Below the pieces are notes generated by a model, which was not told where the DNA came from, did no database searches, and saw only the letters and a program-made list of their open reading frames with translations. The translations under genes and the position numbers were made by a program. Shown piece after piece: positions 31,928-42,960 of a stretch of 64,000 bases of DNA. The stretch covers positions 72,542,646 to 72,606,645 of the forward strand of contig CM037585.1 of the NCBI GenBank assembly GCA_021018995.1, read 5' to 3'. This DNA is from Chloranthus sessilifolius. Taxonomy: Eukaryota; Streptophyta; Magnoliopsida; Chloranthales; Chloranthaceae. Positions within the stretch are counted from its first letter, which is position 1, and each line of letters starts with the position of its first letter.

Positions 31928-33339
31928 TCAGCTGGGCGTCGAGCCGGATGCATCGGCAGCAGAGGTACTGGCATGAAAGGCTACACCCGAGTGGAAGGCG
32001 GTCCGGCCCGTAGACCACTCCTCCTCCTGCCCGAGGCGCTGCCGATAGTCCAATGGATAGATGTACCGTAGGGTGTGGTACATCAAGAAGTCCATCCGCC
32101 GGTTCATCCTCTCATTGTTGGCTTCCATCCGAGCCAACACGTCCTCTATAGTGGGCGCCGGGCGAGCCGCTCGTCGACGATATGAAGAAGTGGGTGTGGC
32201 AATTGCTAACTGCGACGGCGATGTAGGTGAGGCGGTGGTATGGGAGGGCGCCCCCTCAGCTGGTGAATCGATGGGGTGTGCTCCCCCCACAGGTGGGTCC
32301 TGATGTGGTGGTGGGGGTGGTGGTGGTGCTACTGGTGCTGCTGCTGCTGGGCCCTGAGCTGGTAGGGTCCGCTTTAGCAAGTTGTAACTACGGCTCCATG
32401 AAGCAATGGAGAAATGCTTCACGCAGTCCATAGCCCTCTCCTCATGGGGCAAAACGGCGTACCCTGGAGCGTCTGAGTAACACTCGAGCATGCTCGAAAT
32501 GAGGCGAGCATATGGCATCTTTTTTTTGGGCCTCAAATTGCCCTTCATCAACTTCCCCTTTATGTAGACCATCCCCTCGAGGATGATCTTTGTAGCGTCA
32601 AACCAATGGCCACAGAAGGCTGCGTACAGTGCATGCTAAACTAACTCCACCCACTCGGTGTCATGGCGCATCGGGTAGAGGTTGCACTTGATTATGGAAT
32701 CAAGCATCCACATGTAATGGGAGAGATCGACCCTCCTAATGGATGATCCCAACCCCTTTTTCCCCTTGGTCATTCGGGTCATAATTTCTTCAAATTTCAC
32801 CTCTTCTGCAAAGGGTGGGAAGAGGGTGGTCTCGGGCACAAAGTCCAAATAACATTCTAGGACTTCGTGGATGTGGCGACGAGTGAAGGTATAGTCGCGA
32901 CCCTCAATGGTGGTCGTAACAATGTCGTCGGTAGGTCCCTCCTTCAACCCTTGGTAAAATAGGCGGACCAGTCTAGGGTAGTAAGACCTGCGGAGTGGTT
33001 TTAAAAGATTGCCAAGGCCGGCCTTTACCAAGTAGTTTGAGCCCATTGGGTCTCACCCGCCACGTCGGGGTTGGTAAACAACTCCACGTCGAAGATAAAC
33101 TCATCTTCAAAGGTCTTAGCCGCCCACCATTCATTTGGTTGGGGTACATTTTCGGGTGGTAGTGGAATTGGTGAAGACTCGCGCGAAGACGCGCTCGTCG
33201 AACTGGATGTGGTATCCGATTTCGTCAGTGATGGGGTTCTTACGGGCGATGGGGTAGGTGGTGGCGGTGCGGCGTTCTTATGCCGAATTGTGAGCTTAGA
33301 TGTTGCCTTCTTCGAAGACAACCAGATTTTAGGCGGCAT
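31928..33339 (-). pseudogene. Additional gene of the gypsy element (putative plant transposon protein family), broken
   Basis: About 470 residues on minus from the ATG at 33,339, with one frameshift near 33,030 and one in-frame TAG at 32,636-32,638. Residues 1-75 are basic then Ser/Pro-rich (SSKKATSKLTIRHK; PPPPTPSPVR). The middle domain (YYPRLVRLFYQGL; IEGRDYTFTRRHIHEVLECY; EGMVYIKGKLMKG) matches my recollection of the 'putative plant transposon protein' domain often found next to plant retroelements. The C-terminus is Pro-rich then a short helix (EANNERMNRRMDFLMYHTLR). It sits between pol and the 3' LTR in the same orientation, behind its own TATA box and a palindrome array. Function unknown. 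A DNA-binding or anti-silencing role is my inference. Confidence 0.7.
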
Positions 33340-33565
33340 CTTGGAAATAAAATAGCAAAACTAGGGTTTCTATAGCTTGAAATGGAAAGAAGAACGAAAT
33401 CTAGGGTTTTACCTTAGGTGTTTGATCCAATGTGAAGTGATTTTAATCCAATCTCGAACTCAAACCGCGAAAATCCTAGGTCTCCAAGTCGCTTGAAGAA
33501 GAAAATCGCAAGGCGCGCAAGAACCAAAACCCCAAAATTTTCAAATGGGGATAAATCCCCCTCGA

Positions 33566-33582
33566 GTTTATATATATAGGCC
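33566..33582 (-). promoter_or_regulatory. TATA box upstream of the additional gene
   Basis: Minus-strand CCTATATATATAAACTC lies about 230 bp before the start codon at 33,339 and directly downstream of the palindrome array. A splice donor-like AAG|GTAAAA lies at about 33,410 in the leader. Suggests transcription independent of the 5' LTR. Confidence 0.5.
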
Positions 33583-33586
33583 CCGA

Positions 33587-34055
33587 TTCGATTAATCAAT
33601 TTCTAAAATCGATTAATCGAGTTTCAAAACTTAGTTCAGCTGTGCGAAATCGATTAATCGATTTCCAAAATTGATTAATCGAAACTCAAAATCGATTAAT
33701 GGAAATCATTTCGATTAATCGAAATCGTGGTCACTTAAAATTTCAACTTTTCGAGCTCACTGGCGTGAGCCAGTCGACTAATCAAATCTCTAAGTCGATT
33801 AATCGAAATCCCAAAATCAATTAATCAAATTTCACTTCGATTAATCGAAATCGTAACATCCTGTAAATTTTTCTAAAATCCTCAAGTAACTCGATTAATC
33901 GAGTTTCTAGTATCGATTAATCAAAATCCAAAATTGATTAATCGAAACCCAAATCGATTAATCGAAATTTCACTTTGTTATTTTTCTGAATCCCCATTCG
34001 ATCTCCACTCACTGGCATATGCCAGTCGACTAATCGACCAAAATCGATTAATCGG
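33587..34055. repeat. TCGATTAATCGA palindrome array upstream of the additional gene
   Basis: About fifteen copies and variants of TCGATTAATCGA with linkers like those in the LTR arrays. They lie between the chromodomain end and the TATA box of the additional gene. This is the only internal occurrence; the coding region has none. Confidence 0.9.
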
Positions 34056-34322
34056 TTTTGATCAGATTTCCAAATTTTTGTTATTTTTCTGTCTGTTTTG
34101 GTTTCTTGGTAAAACATGACCAGTTGGTCACTGGTTTGTGAAGCATGTCATCACGGTCATGTCATGGCTATGATGAATTCTAAGTATACATTCGACATGG
34201 TATTAGGAACACTATGCGGATTAAAAATTATTTCTGTTGCACAAATTGATCAGCAGATCGACATTGGATTACAACATATGGTTTAAATCCGCAACATGCT
34301 TGCGGTGATACAATTTTGACTC

Positions 34323-34610
34323 TCAAGCTGTCGCAAACAAGTCCGAAAACTGTTCCTTCACGTCGGCCTCTCGTTCCCATGTAGCTTCCTCGGCCGGATG
34401 ATACTTCCATCGAACAAGTACTAATGGAATCACTTTTGTCCGCAACACTTGTTCCTTTCGATCCAAAATCTCTGCCGGTTCTTCGATCATGCTCATATCC
34501 TCATGCATCTCAAATGATTTGCCACTCAACACATGATCAGGGTCATTAAGATACTTCCTGAGCATAGATACATGGAACACATTGTGTACTTGATCAAATA
34601 ACGGTGGCAA
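34323..34610 (-). pseudogene. Integrase C-terminus and chromodomain
   Basis: NVFHVSMLRKYLNDPDHVL is the conserved end of Ty3 integrases. EEPAEILDRKEQVLRTKVIP, VLVRWKYHP and EEATWERE form a plant chromovirus chromodomain, which directs insertion to modified chromatin. The reading frame upstream contains a TGA where the family has a Gly (before PFEVLGRVG near 34,665), so this block is cut off from the integrase core. Confidence 0.85.
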
Positions 34611-34726
34611 TCCAATGCGGTAAGCAACTTCCCCTACTCGACCCAGAACCTCAAATGGTCAAAGATAGCGGGGACTTAGCTTCCCTCTCTTTCCGAACCT
34701 CATCACGCCCTTCATAGGCAATACCT

Positions 34727-35497
34727 TCATGGACACCTGTTCACCCACCTTAAGTCTACACTCGTCTGCTTGATATCAGCGTAGCTTTTCTGTCTGCTCT
34801 GAGCCGCTTTGAGTTTGGCCCTTATCATCCGAACATAGGTGGCATTATCCTCAAGTATCTCAGGTCCCAAAACAAATTTCTGTCCCGTTTCCTCCCAATT
34901 GATGGGCGATCTATATCGCCGTTCGTAAAGAGCTTCATATGGTGTCATCCCAATGCTCATCTGAAAACTCTTGTTGTATATAAACTCAATCAACGGTAGG
35001 TGCTGATCCCACGATCCTTGCAATTCTAACATACATGCCCTAAGCATGTCCTCAATGATCTGATTGACCCTCTCCGTCTGCCCGTCGGTTTGTGGATGGA
35101 ATGTCGTACTGAAATCTAATCGCGTTCCCATTCCTTCTTGAAATTCCTTCCAAAACTTTTATGTATATAATGGGTCACAGTCAGAAACAATGCTACTCGG
35201 AAGCCCATGCAAACGGATGATCTCCTTCATGTATAGTTCTGCAAGTCTTCCCGCCGTGTACATCGTATTGTAAGGCAAGAAGTGCGCTGACTTGGTCAAT
35301 CGATCGACCACTACCCAAATGGCATTGTACTTCTTTACAGTACGCGGGAGCCCAACAATGAAATCCATAGAGGTCGATTCCCACTTCCATTCCTGTTTAG
35401 GTAGAGGCTGCAGTAATCTCGCAGGGTGTCTATGATCGATCTTCACTTGTTGGCACATCAAACACCGCGACACGTACTCTGCCACATCTTGCTTCAA
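34727..35497 (-). pseudogene. Integrase zinc-binding and catalytic core
   Basis: Two open pieces. 35,159-35,497 has the CC of the HHCC finger (CLMCQQVK), the first catalytic Asp in MDFIVGLP and the second in IVSDCDPLYT (family SDRDP; Arg to Cys). It ends at a stop directly before KFWKEFQEGMGTRLDF. 34,727-35,131 continues with HPQTDGQTERVNQ, the catalytic Glu in IIEDMLRA, and NKSFQMSIGMTPYEALY, ending by frameshift at SVDLRWVNRCP. A further TAG at 35,507-35,509 replaces one of two Trp codons upstream. Confidence 0.85.
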
Positions 35498-35674
35498 ACC
35501 TCTCCACTAGTAATTCTTTTTCAAGTCCTGATACATCTTTGTGCTTCCCGGGTGGATAGCATAGCTTGACTTGTGTGCCTCATCAAGGATAGTTCGCCGT
35601 AAGTCGACATTGTCCGAAATGCAGAGACGGCCCTTGAACAATAAGGAACCATCCTTCTTGATCGAAAACTCAGA

Positions 35675-35914
35675 TCAAATGCCTTGAGTTACATCTTGAC
35701 GAATCTTGGTTAGCATCGGGTCTTTCGTCTGTAGTTCATGGATATACTCAAATATCACCGATCTCACTGAGATATTAGCCAAGAAGGCTCCTGTAGTTTT
35801 TGACTCAATATTTGCATCATACAGTGCCAGATCCTCAAACAACTTCCATCGGTGCATACCCAAAATCAAACTAGCCAATTGAGTTGAACCCTTCCGACTC
35901 AAGGCATCGGCCAC
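35675..35914 (-). pseudogene. RNase H end and integrase linker
   Basis: MADALSRKG marks the end of the Ty3 RNase H region, followed by the linker to the integrase finger. It ends at TGA before SEFSIKKDGSLLFKGRLC. Upstream, between 36,150 and 35,915, RNase H motifs FTDHKSL and NMR-RRWIEF are visible with a TAG at 35,985-35,987. Confidence 0.75.
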
Positions 35915-36151
35915 TACATTAGCCTTGCCTGGATGGTACTGTATAGAATAGTCATAGACCTTGAGAAACTCTATCCATCTGCGCTACCTCATATTTAGTT
36001 CCTTTTGTGTAAACAAATATCTGAGGCTCTTGTGGTCGGTGAAAATCTCAAAAGTCTCACCATACAAGTAATGTCTCCAAATCTTGAGCGTGAAAATGAC
36101 CGCTGCTAATTCCAGGTCATGTGTCGGATAATTCTTCTCATGCTCTTTCAA

Positions 36152-36916
36152 CTATCTTGATCCGTAAGCTATCACCTTTCTGTGTTGATTAAGCACGCAG
36201 CCCAAACCACTATACGAAGCATCGCTGTATACTACGAACCCTCCACTGCCTGAAGGAATCGCAAGTACTGAAGCTAAAGTGAGTCTCTTCTTGAGTTCTT
36301 GAAAACTATTCTCGCATGCCTCACTCCATTCGAACCTTGCATCTTTCTGTGTAAGTCTCGTGAGTGGTCCTGATATCTTTGAAAAACCCTCAATGAAACG
36401 TCGATAGTAACCCGCTAATCCAAGGAAACTACGGATGTCGGTCATGGTCTTTGGTTGCTCCCAATTCACCACTGCTTCGATCTTTGCTGGATCTACAGTG
36501 ACACCATGCTTTGAGACAACATGTCCCAAAAAGCTAACTTCTTCTAACCCAAACTCGCACTTGCTGAGCTTGGTGTATAATTGGTGTTCACGTAGAGTCT
36601 GTAGGGCTATTCTCAAATGCTTCTCATGCTCTTCCTCTGATTTTGAATAGATCAGGATGTCGTCAACAAATACTATGACACAAGAGTCTAGGTGTGGTTT
36701 AAACACCATATTCATTAGATCCATGAATGACGCCAGGACATTTGTCAACCCAAATGGCATCACTAGGAATTCATAGTGTCCATACCGAGTCCTAAATGCA
36801 GTCTTCTGAATATCCTCTGCCTTGACTCTCAACTGATGATATCCAGATCTCAGATCGATCTTGGAAAAATACCTTGCTCCTTGCAGTTGATCAAACAGGT
36901 CATCTATCATAGGCAA
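36152..36916 (-). pseudogene. Reverse transcriptase core and start of RNase H
   Basis: Contains [20 protein letters not shown], the catalytic [44 protein letters not shown] and the first RNase H Asp ([15 protein letters not shown]). The polymerase YxDD-type motif is FVDD and looks intact. The frame is lost upstream by a frameshift near 36,905 and ends at TAG (36,152-36,154), where the family has Gln before LKEHE. Confidence 0.9.
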
Positions 36917-37736
36917 AAGGGTATCGATTTTTAATGGTAAGTTTATTCAATTGTCGATAGTCAATGCACAAACGCATTGACCCATCCTTCTTCTTTACAA
37001 ACAAGACCGGTGCTCCCCATGGAGACACGCTCGGCCTAACAAACCCCTTGTCCATTAGCTCTTGTAACTGCTCTTTCAACTCCTTCAACTCAGCAGGAGC
37101 CATTCTGTATGGTGCTTTAGAAACAGGTTCCGTTCCTAGTGCTAAGTCGATGGCGAATTCTACTTCTCTCTCTGGAGGTAATCCGGGTAACTCCTCCGAA
37201 AATACATCTGCGAAGTCTCGCACAACTGCTATTTCAGATATAACATTCTTCTCCTCTTTATCTTCCTTTAAAAATGCAAAGTATCCACTACACCCTTTTC
37301 TGATCAATCGCTCGGCCCTGACTGCCGAGATAAGTGGCATGTGCGTCGACCTTTCTCCTCGAAATCGAAACGATCTCCTCGTATTTGGTTTGAAGATGAC
37401 GACCTTTTTCTTACAATCTACCGTCGCACAGTGGGTCGACAACCAATCCATGCCAAGGATCACGTCGAATCCTTGCATGTCTAACAGAATCAAGTTCACC
37501 GATAGTTCAAAGTCGTCTCCATCCATGACCCTCACGATCACGGAGTTGCAACCCTTCTCAGTATCAACCAATTTCCCAGTAGGAACAGTCACGGTTAAAA
37601 CGAAGTCTAACTCCTCTGGGTCGACTTTCATCCTCTTTGTGAAACGAGGGGTAACAAATGAGTGGGTAGACCCCAGGTCTATCAACACTCGAGCTTCGTA
37701 TGTCACGTCGCTTCCCTTCTTATAAATTTGTAACAT
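36900..37736 (-). pseudogene. Retropepsin-like protease and N-terminal reverse transcriptase
   Basis: The active-site loop reads [12 protein letters not shown]. The Asp is present, but the following Ser of the usual Asp-Ser/Thr-Gly is Leu. [11 protein letters not shown] is the second conserved protease motif. Then the start of reverse transcriptase: [54 protein letters not shown], after which the frame shifts into the next block. Confidence 0.9.
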
Positions 37737-37813
37737 ACCTAATCATGCATACACATATATATAATGTTTATTATCATACTAGAATTTATCACATGCAAGT
37801 TTTCTTATATTTT

Positions 37814-38110
37814 CTATATGGATGCACCTTCTCTATCTAAAATTTTCAAGAATTGAAATTCTTCATTTAAAAGAATCTCACCTTGGATCACATCATTTGT
37901 ATTTTGAGCCTCTTGAGTTGTGACTGCGTAGGCTCTTCCTTGGACGATCGGCTTCCTTGCTTGTATCGGTCGTGGCATAGGAGCTGAAGCCGTCTTCCCT
38001 TTGTTCACCTCGGGGCAATCCTTGATCAGGTAGCCCACCTTGCCACATCGAAAACAACCCCGAGTTTCCTACCTACAGTCAGCCATTCTATGAGACTTGC
38101 CACACTTGAC
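37814..38110 (-). pseudogene. Nucleocapsid zinc knuckles
   Basis: The minus strand carries two CCHC boxes: CVKCGKSHRMADC (intact) near 38,105-38,075 and CFRCGKVGYLIKDC, where the His is replaced by Tyr. A TAG at 38,069-38,071 separates them. Links gag to protease in Ty3 elements. Confidence 0.75.
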
Positions 38111-38242
38111 ACAAGTCTCACGAGGTGTGGAAGAAGCTGCTCGCAAGAACCCCAATGTAACTGTCGCTCCGGTAGTGATAGCAGGGCTCTCATATCTCAT
38201 CGGCCTCCTCGACGCAAGCAATGGAAATTTTTACTTGTTGGT

Positions 38243-39235
38243 CTACTGCGCCGGTCTCCCATAACTTCCTTGGAACGGTGGTTTCTGATTGTTTGCTACG
38301 AATCTTGGCTTTTTGTTCACCGGCTTGTAGTTCCCTGTTCTACTCTGGTCTGTATTCCACCTTCCTTGCTGCTCCCTCTGGCGGCACTTGTTATTATTTT
38401 CTTCCTCTACCACCAAGGCCTTGCTCATGACCTCTCCATAAGTCCTCAGCTGGAATGGTGCTACTCCTCCCCTCACGTCCGATTTCAATCCTTGTTGAAA
38501 CCTCTTCGCTTTCATCATCTCTGTGATGACGTAGTCAGGCGCGAAGCGAGCGAGTCGCATGAACTCCACTCCATACTCTCTAACAGTCATCTTCCCTTGC
38601 ACAAGCTGTAAAAATTGAATCTCCATTTGGTTCCTCACTACTTCTGAGAAGTACTGTTTGTTGAATTCCTCAACGAACTCATCCCACGTCCAGGGCATAT
38701 CTGGGGTCTCCTGAGCCCTAGTCCTAGAAACGGACTTCCACCAAGGCCCAGCCTCCCCGTCTAACATGTAGGCTACCCAACGGACGCTCTCGTCGTCTAT
38801 GCACGTGAGTACACTAAACACTTTCTCCATTTCACTTAACCAGTACTCAGATGCCATGGGCTCTGCCTGCCCCAAAAAGCTAGGAGGTCTCATCCTCTTA
38901 AACTCAGTAAAAGCAGAAGACACTAGCGGTGTCGAAGCTACTGGAGGTGTCGGTGGCTGATGCTGCTCATGAGCTGTATGAGCTGCCAAAGATGCTGCCT
39001 GTTGGGCCATAGCAGCCGCCATGGTCTCCATGGTGTACATCATCATCTGACGCTCTTCTCTATCCTTGTTTCTTTCTTTGACTCTCTCCTGCACTCTTTG
39101 ATCTTAATCCTGATGATCTCGATCCTGGTTCTCTCCCTGATCGTGGCCCTCTTGACTGCAACTACCTGAAGCACCTCGACTACGCAAGTTTCTATGATGA
39201 CCGCCCCTGGGTCGGCCTCTTCCTCTAGGAAACAT
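38243..39235 (-). pseudogene. gag of the gypsy element
   Basis: The natural start is likely the ATG at 39,235 (MFPRGRGRPRGGHHR). After about 43 residues a TAA at 39,104-39,106 interrupts the frame, which then stays open to 38,243. Core gag motifs: FKRMRPPSFLG, WLSEMEKVF, WWKSVSRTRA, WDEFVEEFNKQYFSE, MTVREYGVEF and LARFAPD. This matches the retrotransposon gag family of the capsid precursor. The frame is lost before the zinc knuckles. Confidence 0.9.
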
Positions 39236-39323
39236 AATGATCTGCACGTGAAACTAAGGTTTCGTTAGCAGAAGTCCCTATGCTCTAATGAAATAATGAT
39301 TGCCAAATTTTCTAAAAGAAATA

Positions 39324-39335
39324 GCTTTGATACCA
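39324..39335 (-). promoter_or_regulatory. Primer binding site, initiator tRNA-Met type
   Basis: Read on minus, TGGTATCAAAGC begins two bases inside the 5' LTR. The usual plant tRNA-iMet site is TGGTATCAGAGC, so there is one mismatch. Confidence 0.85.
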
Positions 39336-39337
39336 AC

Positions 39338-41850
39338 TGTGACAGCCCGGATTTTGGCACCCCGAAACCCATGCCATCAGCACGATCCTCCAGACCGTGC
39401 CCCATGGATATGTACGGAACATTGGTATAATCAAGCAATAATAAAGAGATAAGCAATTAACTGCATAAGCGGAAAAGAAATCAATATGCCCATCTGGCAC
39501 ATACAAAAGACGATTCTACTTTCATGCCACTACATGAATAGAGAACCGATCCGAACCATCAGTGATACACAGATCACCCCAGATGGTTCGCCCAAAAGAA
39601 TAAAGTCTATCTAATTACATTGTTTAACAAGAATAAAGGCTTGACATATCAAGCCGTACAATCTTCTCTCAAAAACTCTCTCAAATTACTCAGCGGAGTC
39701 TCCTAGAAGAAGTCCTCAGGAGGAGGCTCCAACTCGTCCCCAGGCACGTAATCCGAATCACCCGGATCAACGTCTCCCGAAGTCTCGGCCGCTGCTAATA
39801 ATGGACCTGCGACGTATAGTCTAAAGGGGTGAGCTACATCCTAGCTCAATAGGGAACAACACAATGAACATATAAATTAAAATCTCACATATATTTCATG
39901 ATATTCTAAGCATGATGTATCTATGCACTTGCTAGAAAAATAGTTTAAAAGATGGCACTTTGCATTCAGTTTACTGGTAGTTTGCATGTTTTACTTTACT
40001 GTTGATTTATCATGAATGACACTGAACAGGCCTAAAGCAAAACTTAAATCTTCAACTTCAGTAATCCCCGAGCAATATAGCATCGAGCCCAGATGGAATA
40101 CCCACCATCGTCGCCTAAATAGACAATTGTTATATGTATTCCCTGGGACTACTACCCAAGCCCCATTCTCAATAGGCGGCGGGGTTAAATCTCATCTCAA
40201 CATCCTTGGGATGTGCTTACTGTGTACGGATAGACCTCCGCACAGGTGTAGGGATTGGCCGTCGTACTAGTCACGGATATCCTGTCGCGTCAGTTGTGGG
40301 TATCCTGCCACGTCGGTGGGGTATTTTAAACAAGTCTCAAATAACAAAAATAACATGTGCTTTATATATATTTGTTCACCGTATAAAGTGCTATCTTATA
40401 TCAGTTACGCCTCAACAGTAGTTATTCAATCTTGTTTACATCCCTGGGATGTCTAAATTACTCGCATCACCTTGATGCCCTTATCACTTTCTCATCCCCT
40501 GGGGATGTCTCATTTTCATTAACTTGCTTGTCTCAGTTATTCGCATCACACTGATGCCTTTATCATTTTCTTGGTGTCACCGACACACCCATTTTTATAA
40601 AGTTTTTCACAATTAAAATATTTTCAAATTGATATCTATATCACTACATACATGCTCTTGCAATTAAAGTACATGCTCAAGGTGTTCCCTACCTCAAGTT
40701 TCTGAAGGTCCAAGCATCAAGGTCCCACGCAGCTCCTTGTGCTCGCTTTCACACGTACCACCTATGGTACATCACTAAAGATGTAATAAAGAAGGTCCTA
40801 GACCCTCCATGAACCTCGAAGTCCAATTAAGAAGTCAAGTGAATCTGCCAAAATCGATTAATCGATTAATCGAAACCCAAATTGATTAATCGATTCTCAA
40901 AATCGATTAATCGAAATCCAAAATCGAATAATCGATCCCAAATCGATTAATCGAAATCCCTAAAATGGTAGGTCGATTCTCAAATCGAGCAGTCGAAAAC
41001 CTGAAATCGATTAGTCGATTCCAAATTGATTAATCGAAATCCAAAATCGATTAATTGATTTCCCAACTCGATTAGTCAATTTCCCCAGGTCTTGTTTCTC
41101 CAGCCACTGGAGGTACCCATCGATTTCCAAATCAATTAATCAAACTTCCAAATCGATTAATCAATTTCCAAATCGATTAATCGAAATCGGGTATCCCTGA
41201 CTTTTCAACTTCTACACCAAAATTGATTAATCGAACCTCAATTTCGATTAATCAATTTGGCCAAATTCAGCCCCCTTTCGGGCTGTTCTTCCCAATCTTT
41301 TCCTTTTCTATTTTCTTTCTTTTCTAAGTCTTTAATCTAACATTTTAACCATACTTAACTAAATTTAACCATCATGCATCTATGCATTTAATTCTAATAA
41401 AACTTACCTCAATAATCCCTTTTAAAAGGATTGATTTGTTGGGTTTGATGGCTAAGGTTCCAGCTTTTGCTTCAATGATCCCAACGTGCTGAATCCGGTA
41501 ATCAATGCTCAATCTTGCTCTTGATTTGCATTAACACCTAGCTCCAATAACTCCTCTTGGTTCCTCTCTCTCTCTCTCTTCTTAACTCTCTCTTCAACAA
41601 CCAAATAAATGAAACCTAGGGTTATTAAACCCTTATATCCTCTTTCTAGTCTCGGTGTTAAGCACATACACCAGAGATAGGCGTACATGACCACTAACTC
41701 ACACTATACACTATACTTAGGTCACATTTGCACCACGTCAGTTCATCACTCCATGAGTTCATTGTTTGACCATCACTTGGTCAAACCTACGACCAGTCGG
41801 GCACGGATCCCGAGGTCACTGCTTAACGCTCAAAATTTTGGGATATTACA
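39338..41850 (-). repeat. 5' LTR (right copy) of the gypsy element
   Basis: On plus it begins tgtgacagcccgg and ends gggatattaca. Colinear with the left LTR. It contains the second palindrome array at 40,851-41,255. Confidence 0.95.
40851..41255. repeat. TCGATTAATCGA palindrome array in the right LTR
   Basis: Same block as 30,541-30,935 with independent point changes and a few units gained or lost, for example a shortened first pair at 40,852-40,867. Confidence 0.9.
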
Positions 41851-41855
41851 TATAT
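41851..41855. repeat. Target-site duplication, right (TATAT)
   Basis: Pairs with 29,006-29,010. Confidence 0.9.
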
Positions 41856-42299
41856 ATTCGGGCCCTAAATTTTTAGTGCTTTTATTAAAAGCATGACTAC
41901 CCTAGGGGCGCCTTAGCCATAATATTTAGGGCCAAGCCAGATAGGGCTTTTAGGGCGGGGCCAACCCTTTGACAGGCCTAGTACTCCCTTCTCTCTCTCT
42001 TACAATTAGCAACATATTATATTTAGGATTTTTTAGTGAGTAAGAGTCCTCCATCAAACTAATTAGTAATGGAGGGCTATCCTGAAAATAATTAGCGATG
42101 AATAGTTATTTTTAAAAAATGATTGTTAGATAGGTGCCACTACGTCAAAATGAGGAAAAAACCACTATAGTATCATAAAATAAATCACTGCTTGAAACAG
42201 TGGTGTGATATTCTAATGCCTAAAACAGTGGTTTTTCAAAGCCATCGGGCTGACCCAAGCCTCCCTTTTCTCTCTTTCTTTTAACTAACTAAAAATGCC

Positions 42300-42960
42300 T
42301 CGTACTTTTTTCTCTGAGAATTCCTTTGGAGAAGAAGCAGCGCGCGATTTTTAGGGTTCTAGATCTGTAGATCTCAGATCTGGCTCAAATCAATCCGCTC
42401 AGTTCAACTCGATCTGCATTCTCTCAGGTCAGTTTCTTCCCCATTTCTTTCTACTTTATTCTACCTTTTTTTCCTATTTTTTAGGGGTTTCTAGGGTTCA
42501 TAGGAAGGAGAGAACGAAATCGACAGCTTCGAGGGATTTTTTGAGGAAAAGCTTGAGATTGATGCGGTTTAGGATATCGAATATATCGGATTTCGATAGA
42601 TCGTATCGGGTTAAGAGAGAGATCTTCGATTGGAGAGATACGAGGATTTCGGGGTTTGAAACAAAGTGAATCCAACTTATTTTTTTACGATCTATAACGG
42701 GGATGTCCGAAACAGTTGATGAGCAGCTATTGGAGATCAGGTTGAGGATGAAGAGGAAGGGATGCTTCTTGACCAAACGGACCAAACGCTCTCCCTGATT
42801 TCTAGGGCTTCGAAAGCTGTTACAGATGCTGAAAACGAAGAGGTAGAGAGATCGACAAAGTGAGGGTTAGAGCGTATGAGTAGCTTGGCAGATCTCTCGC
42901 TCCATCCAATGGATTACAAGGCTTCAATGATCTCTGGTAAATACAAAATCAGAGCAACAT
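42300..42960 (+). pseudogene. Captured 5' gene region (unidentified)
   Basis: A GA-rich leader with tttttagggttctag, a splice donor at tctctcag|gtcagt near 42,427, and later short open stretches (SETVDEQLLEIRLRMKRK near 42,705; MSSLADLSLHPMDYKAS near 42,878). It looks like the promoter, leader and first exons of a host gene. No family recognised. Confidence 0.35.

Larger units (their letters stand above)
29011..41850 (-). mobile_element. Full-length Ty3/gypsy chromovirus (Tekay/Del-like) with extra 3' gene
   Basis: Two LTRs of about 2.5 kb (29,011-31,521 and 39,338-41,850) flank a minus-strand interior, with a perfect 5-bp target duplication. Interior order: primer site, gag, zinc knuckles, protease, reverse transcriptase, RNase H, integrase, chromodomain, then an extra gene before the 3' LTR. 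Over the first ~320 bases the LTRs differ at about 17 positions by eye (near 5%), mostly transitions, so the insertion is not recent. Stops and frameshifts in all domains make it non-autonomous. Confidence 0.95.

Noticed and set aside
37000..37725. 253-codon open frame on plus inside the gypsy element
   Set aside because: It is the antisense of the protease and reverse transcriptase frame.
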